A DNA stretch of 64,000 bases from CAWAMR01 sp963783095 (GTDB lineage Bacteria; Planctomycetota; Planctomycetia; Gemmatales; Gemmataceae): the NCBI GenBank assembly GCA_963783095.1, contig CAWAMR010000012.1, positions 186,001 to 250,000 on the forward strand, read 5' to 3'. The notes beneath the pieces were generated by a model. That model was not told the DNA's origin. It saw only the letters and a program-made list of their open reading frames with translations, and made no database searches. A program made the translations under genes and the position numbers. Each line of letters opens with the position of its first letter. Position 1 is the first letter of the stretch. This document shows, in pieces, positions 57,345-64,000 of this stretch.

Positions 57345-59456
57345 CTATTTTTTCTCCGTTCGCCGTTTCCAGGACGCTTTCCACAATTCAATAATGTTGT
57401 CGCGCCGATCGTCTGGACTTCGGACGTAGGCTCCGGCGAATTCCTTCTCTCCATCCGGATCCAGCTGCGCCAGCCGCATCAGCGACAGTTCCCGCACCGC
57501 TATCTTTTCGTTTCTCAAATACTCGAATAGTGCTGCGAATGTCCCTGGATTTTTGGCATCGGCAGCGGAGAAAGGATGCAGTAACTGCATCACCGTTCGG
57601 GCTTGCGCCTCAGAGTATTCTTTTGTTTCCATTAGCATCTTGTAGAACATTAGATCGCGTTCTTGTGCTTGTGCTGTCCAGTGTAATGTGGCACGAACCG
57701 CCCAAAATCGAATGAGTGGGGAATCATCCCCAAGTGCTGCTGCAAGACTTTCAATATCGTCGATGGCTCCGAAGCAGTATACGGCAAGGATTTTCAGCGG
57801 TGGCGATCCTTTTTCGTCCTTGAGAATGGCTGCGAAAAGCACTTGAGGAATCGATCCTTCCTTCAATACCTTCCGGGCCACCTCTGCCAGAGCATTTTGA
57901 AACTCCTTGATAAATTCCTTGGGAGTTTTCGCCGGCATTTCGGTACCCCACCACGTTAGCTCCCCCTTGTCCTTGATCTGCACGGGGTCAATGACGCCAG
58001 GCCCTTTGTTGTCCCAATCGATCCGCGTGGGGGCCGGGAGCATGGGGAAATCCTTGAAGCCGACGTGCACTCCTGCTTTGCCTTTCAAAATACCGAAGAA
58101 AACTTCCGCAGTGGGCGATTCACCTCCAGGCTCCTTCGAAAAAGGAACTCCGGGTTGATAACTCCCCATCAGATCAACGGCGATTTCCGTGTCCTGATCC
58201 AGCAAGGTGATGTCCCAAACTTCGTCCTTGAACCGCAGCCGAACCTTGGAGGGTTTCACTTCCTGGCCCTTCGCCACGGAACGAGTAATGAAAACCCTGC
58301 CGCTGACGAGAGTGAAATCGGCATCGAAATCCTTGGGTGGAACGTGCAGAATGATCCGGCTCTCCAGCAAGTCGAGCACCGAATAGAGCGAAAAGATCGG
58401 CAGGTTTCCCCACAACCGGAGCTTGACACCGCTGTCGAGTTGGACATCGGTGCGGTAACCAGGCAGGCTGACAAGGGTATCGGCGGTATTGAGGTTTTTT
58501 GCCGGATCAACGGGAATCCAGCGGTCAGTACCGCGCGGTCGGCGCATCACAACAGTATCGTTCGATAGGAGATGACCAATCTCGCGACGTTCCGGGTCGG
58601 GCCTGGGAATCGACACCGGAACAGCGGGCTTCTCTTTGGGTTTTGGTTCCTTGACTACCTTCGGTTCCGGCTCCACTTTAGGATTGTTCTTCTTGACTTC
58701 TATTTCTTTGTTGTTGTCTTCCTTGACCTCGGGTTCATTCTTCTGGTCGAGCTTGGGTTTTTCTGCCACGACGCGTGGAGGGGGAAGTACGACCTCGTTA
58801 GAACTCGAATGATTGGCTGTCGAATTGGCGGCCACGGAGATATAGCCCTGCCGGCCGGCTACAGGCGTGGAGGGCAGGGTAAGCCAGACCGCGATGCCGA
58901 GCAAGGTCATCAACACGATGGAACCGGCGACAGCAATGAGCCGTTTCGACGATGTCAGCCCGAGCAGTAACGCATCGTCATCGGCGGATTCCTCAATCAG
59001 CGCATCCGGATCGGCGATGCCGGCGACGTTGGTACTCGGTGCAGACTTGCGATAGGGAATCGACTCCCGGCCCTTGACAACGCGATACATCCGTTGCCTG
59101 GCGGTCGGCGGCACACGGACGGGTTCTCCGAGAACGAGGGTCAGGATTTGATGGCAGGCCGCGATTTCGGCGAGCCTGCTATCGGATTCGATCGCCTTTT
59201 CCTCGACATCCGAAAGTTGCTCAGCAGGCAAGACGTTATCGAGATATTCGGCGACCGTATTGGGATCGGCGGTTGAGTCATCGTCACCGGTGACGGCGGG
59301 CGTTCCGATACCTCGGCGACGGGTCACCTTTTTGATGCGCTCGACGATTTCTTGAGCGCGATCGCTCTCGGCAACTTTTTCGCCGATGCCTTTGGTTTGA
59401 CCGGCTTCGAGCGTGTCATTGAGATAAGCCAGCAAAGTGCGTAAAGTCAGGCGCAT
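57345..59456 (-). CDS. Membrane protein with anti-sigma-like N-terminus and FecR-like periplasmic domain
   Basis: 703 residues, uninterrupted. The cytoplasmic N-terminus has two similar helical blocks (LAYLNDTLEAGQTKGIGEKV; VAEYLDNVLPAEQLSDVEEK then IAACHQILTLVLGEP), as in planctomycete anti-sigma-like proteins, without a zinc-binding HxxxCxxC. One membrane helix lies near residues 172-192 (LIAVAGSIVLMTLLGIAVWL). A Lys/Glu/Pro-rich spacer leads to a FecR-like beta domain (NTADTLVSLPGYRTDVQLDS, GVKLRLWGNLP) and helical repeats at the C-terminus. It is immediately upstream of the ECF gene on the same strand, so it may gate that sigma factor (inference). Confidence 0.8.
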   Translation of the reverse strand: MRLTLRTLLAYLNDTLEAGQTKGIGEKVAESDRAQEIVERIKKVTRRRGIGTPAVTGDDDSTADPNTVAEYLDNVLPAEQLSDVEEKAIESDSRLAEIAACHQILTLVLGEPVRVPPTARQRMYRVVKGRESIPYRKSAPSTNVAGIADPDALIEESADDDALLLGLTSSKRLIAVAGSIVLMTLLGIAVWLTLPSTPVAGRQGYISVAANSTANHSSSNEVVLPPPRVVAEKPKLDQKNEPEVKEDNNKEIEVKKNNPKVEPEPKVVKEPKPKEKPAVPVSIPRPDPERREIGHLLSNDTVVMRRPRGTDRWIPVDPAKNLNTADTLVSLPGYRTDVQLDSGVKLRLWGNLPIFSLYSVLDLLESRIILHVPPKDFDADFTLVSGRVFITRSVAKGQEVKPSKVRLRFKDEVWDITLLDQDTEIAVDLMGSYQPGVPFSKEPGGESPTAEVFFGILKGKAGVHVGFKDFPMLPAPTRIDWDNKGPGVIDPVQIKDKGELTWWGTEMPAKTPKEFIKEFQNALAEVARKVLKEGSIPQVLFAAILKDEKGSPPLKILAVYCFGAIDDIESLAAALGDDSPLIRFWAVRATLHWTAQAQERDLMFYKMLMETKEYSEAQARTVMQLLHPFSAADAKNPGTFAALFEYLRNEKIAVRELSLMRLAQLDPDGEKEFAGAYVRSPDDRRDNIIELWKASWKRRTEKK

Positions 59457-59702
59457 GATGGAGCCTCGCGTTGAGGTGCGAATGTATCAGCTTTTACTGA
59501 TATTCCGGCCAGGATTAGGAAACCATGAGCGGGATTGAGTCAGCGTCAAGTTGTTAGAGCTATGATAGCAAATAGGCGGGTTGCTCCGTAAGGGGCAAAT
59601 ATCTGAGGTCAGAAAACATCGATCCGGTAGGAAGTCATCCAGGTCGGATAATTCTCCAGTCGAATCCAAAAAGTCACGAAGACTCGTTCAATGGACTTTG
59701 AG

Positions 59703-60026
59703 CTAGAGTTTGGACGGGATCGGGTCGTCAAACTCGAAATTTGCAAACGAATTCTTCGTCTCATCCGGAGTCAGCAGCAGCACGGTGCTGATGTCGCTCT
59801 GCACGTCGTCCGACAACTTCCCAAGATAGTGCCAGACCTGTTGACTTCGATGAGGTTTCGCTTGCCCGGCAAAGCTTGTATCAATGATGCGGATCCGCAC
59901 GGAAACCGAGTTCTGGCGATAGAGATCAATACGTGCCTGAAGATGGTCGGCGTTGTATTGGTTTAGAACCTCGGTAATCTTGTCAATCACGTCGTCGGAT
60001 TGCCCGCGTGGAATGTTTACTGCCAT
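59703..60026 (-). CDS. Small protein, possibly BolA-like fold
   Basis: 107 residues. GGGAGA 8 nt before ATG 60026 (MAVNIPRGQSDDVIDKITEV). SVSVRIRIIDTSFAGQAKPH and QVWHYLGKLSDDVQSDISTV followed by LLLTPDE recall the beta-alpha-beta order of BolA-type proteins; this is an inference from pattern only. It ends FANFEFDDPIPSKL. Last gene of a four-gene operon, 2 nt after the stop of the NADAR fragment. Confidence 0.7.
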   Translation of the reverse strand: MAVNIPRGQSDDVIDKITEVLNQYNADHLQARIDLYRQNSVSVRIRIIDTSFAGQAKPHRSQQVWHYLGKLSDDVQSDISTVLLLTPDETKNSFANFEFDDPIPSKL

Positions 60027-60028
60027 TA

Positions 60029-60160
60029 CTATATTCTCCCATCGGCCCATCGGATGATGAACTGCTCAGCGTGCGTGAAAGTGATGCCGCCGATGACAAA
60101 TGGTGCCCGGTGCCATTGGCTGAGTTTGCTCTTCCAGAAGAATGTGAAGGTTTCCGTCAT
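60029..60160 (-). CDS. Truncated NADAR-family protein (43 residues)
   Basis: ATG 60160 is preceded by GGAGG. The product MTETFTFFWKSKLSQWHRAP, FVIGGITFTHAEQFIIRWAD, GRI-stop matches only the first strand and helix of NADAR (YbiA-like) proteins, whose hallmark is FFxx...SQW...PF...G..F..AEQ. The active-site Glu/Gln region AEQ is present, but the remaining hundred or so residues are missing. It lies 20 nt from the upstream gene and 2 nt from the next. NADAR enzymes act on ADP-ribose-containing substrates; this form is probably inactive. Confidence 0.7.
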   Translation of the reverse strand: MTETFTFFWKSKLSQWHRAPFVIGGITFTHAEQFIIRWADGRI

Positions 60161-60180
60161 CGATTGATACCTCCATCGAG

Positions 60181-60501
60181 TCAGATAACATCAATGGGGT
60201 AGGTTGTCATCCAGATTTCGATTTGCCGGAAGCGCTCCTTGAGTTGGTTCTTGTATGCCACGAAGAATTCGCGGGTTTCTTCGCTGTCCGACACGTCAAC
60301 GAATATGCGAACTAAATCATCGCGATAACTCAGGCTTTGATGCTGCCATTGTCCGCGAATAACTTGCGTTTCCCAGGATACGGCTCCAAAGCGCTGCTCT
60401 AACTCGGCCAGTGTATCGGCGATCAGGGATTCAGAAACAGGTTCGCCGTCGTTAAACCGCAGTGGGAGAAGAAATTCGTACCTGCGGAACATATCGCTCA
60501 T
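60181..60501 (-). CDS. Small conserved protein of unknown function
   Basis: 106 residues. Two candidate starts, ATG 60501 (MSDMFRRYEFLLPLRFNDGE) and ATG 60492; the former is kept. LAELEQRFGAVSWETQVIRG, YRDDLVRIFVDVSDSEETRE and RFRQIEIWMTTYPIDVI form a compact alpha/beta protein that I recognise as widespread in Gemmataceae genomes. It overlaps the upstream gene by 50 nt. Confidence 0.7.
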   Translation of the reverse strand: MSDMFRRYEFLLPLRFNDGEPVSESLIADTLAELEQRFGAVSWETQVIRGQWQHQSLSYRDDLVRIFVDVSDSEETREFFVAYKNQLKERFRQIEIWMTTYPIDVI

Positions 60502-60673
60502 AGGTGGTCGGTCCCTCGACGTAAAAGGAGATTCCCTCAAGGGCCAGGGCAGCGAGCGCCTCCGGCGGCACGATCATCTCACCTGTTGCAAAACTCTTGC
60601 AGGAAAAACGACCGGGCAGGAAGCCCAGGGCGCGATGTTTCGATGCCGCATCTGGAAAGCGAATGGTAATCAT
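60452..60673 (-). CDS. Small conserved protein of unknown function
   Basis: 73 residues from ATG 60673: MITIRFPDAASKHRALGFLP, GRFSCKSFATGEMIVPPEAL, AALALEGISFYVEGPTTYER. No ribosome site is visible; an upstream TTG at 60709 would add 12 residues. Overlap of 50 nt with the following gene suggests a conserved two-gene unit. Size and pairing resemble toxin-antitoxin modules, but no catalytic or DNA-binding motif is seen. Confidence 0.65.
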   Translation of the reverse strand: MITIRFPDAASKHRALGFLPGRFSCKSFATGEMIVPPEALAALALEGISFYVEGPTTYERYVPQVRISSPTAV

Positions 60674-60823
60674 AATTTTGATTCTACAGTCGGTTTTTGC
60701 AACACACAAGCCTCTTCTTCAGCAACATTCAGACTGCCCTTTCTTGTCGGAGCAGTTGGACCCAGCGTTGCCAGCGTTCATTGCATAAATCCGTGGAATA
60801 TTCGCCTGACCAGGATGAGCACC

Positions 60824-62226
60824 CTACGCAATCACTTCCTTAATCAGATTCCCATGCACATCGGTCAACCTCATGTCTCGCCCGCCAAACCGGAACGTCA
60901 ACTTCTTGTGATCGATTCCCAGGAAGTGCAGCATCGTTGCATGCATGTCGTGCATTTCCAGTTTGCCCTTCACGGCCTTGTAGCCCCATTCGTCGGTTTC
61001 GCCGAAAACTGTGCCGCCCTTTGCTCCGCCGCCTGCCATCCAGATCGTGAAGCCGAAGGGGTTATGGTCGCGCCCATCGCCGCCCTGGGCAAAAGGGGTT
61101 CGTCCAAACTCTCCGCTCCAGATCACCAGCGTTTCCTTCAACAGGCCGCGCGCTTTCAGATCTTTGAGTAACCCAGCGATCGGTTGATCGACGGCGCGGC
61201 AATTGTCCTCGTGGCCTCTCTTCAGGCCGCCATGCTGGTCCCAGCGATCGTGCCCCACATTCGGACAGGTCAATTCAATAAACCGCGCTCCGCGTTCGAT
61301 AAGCCGCGCGCAGTCAGGCATTGCCGTCCGAAGGTCTGCGTGTGCGGATACTTGGCATCCAGACCGTAAAGCTTCTTCGTTGCATCGCTTTCGCCCTTAA
61401 TGTCCATCAACTCCGGCACGGCCGTTTGCATCCGATAAGCTGTCTCGTAGTTGGCGATGGCCGATTCGATCTCATCTGCTTTGTTGAGCCGATCGGCGAA
61501 GCGGGTATCGAGTTCCTTGAGCAAGGCGAGTTTATTCTTCTGTGTCATCGGGTTCGCTTCGCTGGGCTTGATATTCGATACGGGTGGATCGCCGGGACGA
61601 AATACCGATCCCTGGAAGGCAGCGGGCAAAAAGCCACTGTTGAAATTATCCAGGCCGCCGGGCGGTATCAGGCCGCCGTTGAGAATGATGAACCCCGGCA
61701 GATTCTTGTTCTCGCTGCCGAGGCCATAGCCCATCCATGCGCCCATGCTGGGTCGGCCCTGAATGCCCGATCCGGTGTGCAGGAAATAGTTGGCGCTGGT
61801 GTGTTCGGGAAACTTGGAAGTCATCGAACGGATCACGGCCAGGTCATCGACGCATTCCGCAAGATGGGGAAATAGATCGCTGACCCAGATGCCACTCTTG
61901 CCGTACTGCTTGAACTTCCACGGTGATGCCATCACTCTGCCGATGTTGTTGAATTGCGTCGGCTCAACCTTGAACACCGAGTGTGGGTCTTTGCCGTTGT
62001 ACTTCTCCAACATTGGTTTGTAATCGAAGGTATCGACTTGCGATGGGCCACCGTCCATGTAGAGGAAAATGACGTGTTTCGCCGTGGCGGGATGGTGCTG
62101 AACCGGTTTGCGATCCGGGGAGCTGTGACCTTGTTCGGCGAGCAATGCGGACAGAGCGACCGCGCCGAAGCCATTGGCACAGCGCTCGAGCATCTGCCTA
62201 CGGGTTGGATGGAATAATGGGTTCAT
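60824..62226 (-). CDS. DUF1501 protein (Tat-exported sulfatase-like), second copy (one frameshift)
   Basis: ATG 62226 overlaps the upstream stop by 4 nt (ATGA). The twin-arginine leader is MNPLFHPTRRQMLERCANGF. Core: VIFLYMDGGPSQVDTFDYKP, LPGFIILNGGLIPPGGLDNF, SDATKKLYGLDAKYPHTQTF. The frame shifts near 61317 (GRQCL to PDCARLIERGARFIELTCPN) and continues DRWDQHGGLKRGHEDNCRAV, LVIWSGEFGRTPFAQGGDGR to 60824 (LIKEVIA). About 468 residues. Metal-ligand residues of the alkaline-phosphatase-like fold (DGG, WDQHG, GEFGRTP) are in place. Partner of the DUF1553 gene upstream. Confidence 0.85.
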
Positions 62227-64000
62227 GGTAAGTAAATGAACTCCTTCACGTTGAATAGCACGTGCGCCAGATCGCCCCAGAGGGCAGGATCGTTCAGAGG
62301 TTTACCGGTCGTTTTGGACTGATTTTCGAGGAAAGCGATCGCCTGTCGAACTTCCTGTTCTTGCGGCGGACGGGCAAACGCCATCTGATACATCGTCGTG
62401 ATTTTGACTGAGGGCGAAGCCGACATCGATGCAACTTTCTTGCCCCAAAGGTCGGCCTGTTGATGGACGAACGGATCGTTCAAGAGGATCAATGCCTGAG
62501 CTGGCACATTGGATACGGTGCGCCGACCGACTGTGGAAAAGGGACTCGGCGTATCGAAGGCCAGCATCATCGGCGACAGGAAATTTCTGCGCACGGCGAT
62601 GTAGATGGTTCTGCGACCATCGCCATCGATCGGGCCGCTGCCCGGTCGACCGCGACCATCGAGAAAGCTGGTCAAATGAAGCGGCACCGAGGGGCCGTAC
62701 ATCTTCTCGTTGAGCCGACCTGAAACGCTTAGCATCGCATCGCGAATCGCTTCGCCTTCCAGCCTGCGGAGCCGGGCCTTGTGGAGAAGAAGATTCTCAG
62801 GGTCCGTGGCATCGGCCTTGGGATCGCCGACCGTTGACATTTGATAGGTTCTGCTCAGGACCAACTCGCGGATCATTTTCTTCGTGGACCAGCCATTGCC
62901 GGCGAATTTCTCCGCCAAATAATCGAGCAACTCCGGATGCGTCGGCAATTCACCCATCTTGCCGAAGTTGTCCGTGGAAGCGACGATCCCCCGACCAAAT
63001 AGATGATGCCAGATACGATTGACCATCACCCGCGTGATAAAGGGATTGGTTGTGGGGTCGGTCATCAACTGGGCCAGGTCGAGCCTGCCGCTACCCACAG
63101 AGTTTTTAAGTCCCGCCTTGCCGGTCAGGGCTTCAAGGAATCGGCGCGGAACCACCTCGCCGGGTGCCTTGTGGGAGCCGCGAATAAAGACGTGTTCATT
63201 TTCCGGGCTGCCATCTTGCATCGCAGCTGTGAGACGAGATTCCGTCTTGATCTGGGCAATCAAACTGGCTTGTTCCTTGATGAATGGCTCCGCTGCGGCA
63301 GAGATGACCTTTGGATCGGCCACCATCAGTTCCGGGTGTTGCAATAACCAGTTAGCCAGCTTGGTTGTGTCCAGGGCATTGTCGGAACCGATTACCTTGT
63401 CGGTTTCGATTTGACCTAGAACTTGCTCGAACAGTTGCTGGTAAGACTGGGCCAGTACCTTCGTGGAATCCGCATTCAGCAATGCCGCGACCGACTCGTT
63501 CTTGCGGTCGAGCGATGCCGGTGGTCCATCGCTTTGAACCACCGTTCCCAGTGCAAACTCGCCCTCGCCGACAGCGGTGAATTCCAGATGGACTCGATGG
63601 TCCTTGTAACCAGACAGATCGAGGCCAACCCACTGCCATTTCCCGGCGGTATTGAAGCCGGTAAAGAGATGTCCGTGCAATGGCCCAGTGATGAGTGTGT
63701 GAGAATCGACCGCTGCATAGATTCGACCCGTTCCCTTGACCCAGTAGAAGATTCTCCCACTTTTCAGACCGAACGTGGGCGTGCGAATGGTATTGCCGGC
63801 GCGAACCGCACCCCCCAGCGAGCCATGTTCCAGTTCGGCACCGGGGGCGATTTTCTGACGATTCCAGACGGGGTCCTTCGTTGCGGCAGATGTTTCGCAA
63901 AACGATACGACCGGGTGGGTATTATCCATTCCGAAACGAGGCTCGCCGACCTGAGTGGGTCGAGTGCCAAACGAGACATCATCCGGCATCCAGTCGCCGG
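62223..64000 (-). CDS. DUF1553 protein, C-terminal part of a cytochrome-domain protein (5' partial)
   Basis: The frame enters from beyond 64000 and ends FNVKEFIYLP-TGA at 62223. The N-terminal part seen is a concanavalin-like binding module (IFYWVKGTGRIYAAVDSHTL; WQWVGLDLSGYKDHRVHLEF). DUF1553 follows: VPRRFLEALTGKAGL, NPFITRVMVNRIWHHLFGRG, DNFGKMGELPTHPELLDYLA, AIRDAMLSVSGRLN and VPAQALILLNDPFVHQQADL. The haem-binding and DUF1549 parts must lie upstream. Translationally coupled to DUF1501. Confidence 0.88.
   Translation of the reverse strand, partial: GDWMPDDVSFGTRPTQVGEPRFGMDNTHPVVSFCETSAATKDPVWNRQKIAPGAELEHGSLGGAVRAGNTIRTPTFGLKSGRIFYWVKGTGRIYAAVDSHTLITGPLHGHLFTGFNTAGKWQWVGLDLSGYKDHRVHLEFTAVGEGEFALGTVVQSDGPPASLDRKNESVAALLNADSTKVLAQSYQQLFEQVLGQIETDKVIGSDNALDTTKLANWLLQHPELMVADPKVISAAAEPFIKEQASLIAQIKTESRLTAAMQDGSPENEHVFIRGSHKAPGEVVPRRFLEALTGKAGLKNSVGSGRLDLAQLMTDPTTNPFITRVMVNRIWHHLFGRGIVASTDNFGKMGELPTHPELLDYLAEKFAGNGWSTKKMIRELVLSRTYQMSTVGDPKADATDPENLLLHKARLRRLEGEAIRDAMLSVSGRLNEKMYGPSVPLHLTSFLDGRGRPGSGPIDGDGRRTIYIAVRRNFLSPMMLAFDTPSPFSTVGRRTVSNVPAQALILLNDPFVHQQADLWGKKVASMSASPSVKITTMYQMAFARPPQEQEVRQAIAFLENQSKTTGKPLNDPALWGDLAHVLFNVKEFIYLP

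Noticed and set aside
1..64000. tRNA, rRNA or riboswitch genes
   Set aside because: No gap showed a cloverleaf, TTCRANY arm or conserved riboswitch core on reading; only hairpin repeats were found. A covariance-model search would be decisive.

Overview
The window reads as a chromosomal segment of a planctomycete, most likely a member of the Gemmataceae. The basis is gene content: a BBP7-type outer-membrane barrel, two DUF1501 + DUF1549/DUF1553 (planctomycete cytochrome-domain) gene pairs, a CehA/McbA-type metallohydrolase, DUF4058, an ECF sigma factor with a long membrane-spanning tail, a Ser/Thr kinase with one C-terminal membrane helix, and many large secreted proteins of planctomycete type. 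No rRNA, tRNA, CRISPR array or phage block was seen. The assignment rests on recognising families by eye; no database was searched.

Layout: 0-4 kb, end of a BNR/YCF48-type secreted protein and a coiled-coil protein. 4.4-9 kb, a 1527-residue secreted von Willebrand A protein. 9-10.3 kb, a glycosyltransferase. 10.4-19.1 kb, an RND efflux operon (one periplasmic adaptor, two tandem HAE1-type pumps). 19.3-23.8 kb, a C45 hydrolase with a peptidase-like tail, and gltX. 24.2-34.8 kb, BBP7, a CehA-type hydrolase, a PPC-type secreted protein, DUF4058 and small secreted proteins. 34.8-38.8 kb, a DUF1501/DUF1549-DUF1553 pair. 38.9-43.5 kb, an island of small immunity-like genes with toxin debris and a damaged IS. 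43.4-48.4 kb, a copper/cysteine-rich group, two paralogous lipoproteins, a redoxin and a secretin-N-domain protein. 48.4-54.3 kb, further secreted proteins and a kinase. 54.7-59.5 kb, an ECF sigma factor and a FecR/anti-sigma-like membrane protein. 59.7-60.7 kb, a tight operon of four very small genes including a truncated NADAR protein. 60.8-64 kb, the second DUF1501 + DUF1553 pair, running off the window.

Two properties cut across the gene list. First, nearly every gap just past a gene's 3' end holds an inverted or tandem repeat built from short repeated words; at least four unrelated sequence families occupy this same position, and two families occur twice. They look like transcript-end hairpins or mobile hairpin elements. 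Second, more than a dozen genes that clearly code for one protein are split by one- or two-base shifts. These are extremely dense in two GC-rich stretches (about 26.8-28.3 kb and 34.9-38.4 kb) whose flanks inside the same genes look normal. This suggests consensus or assembly error, or mosaic replacement, rather than ordinary gene decay. Such genes are annotated as single loci with the break positions given.

The best candidates for new biology are the class of 3'-end word-repeat hairpins, the immunity-gene island with its toxin remnants, and the compact four-gene operon with a NADAR fragment.
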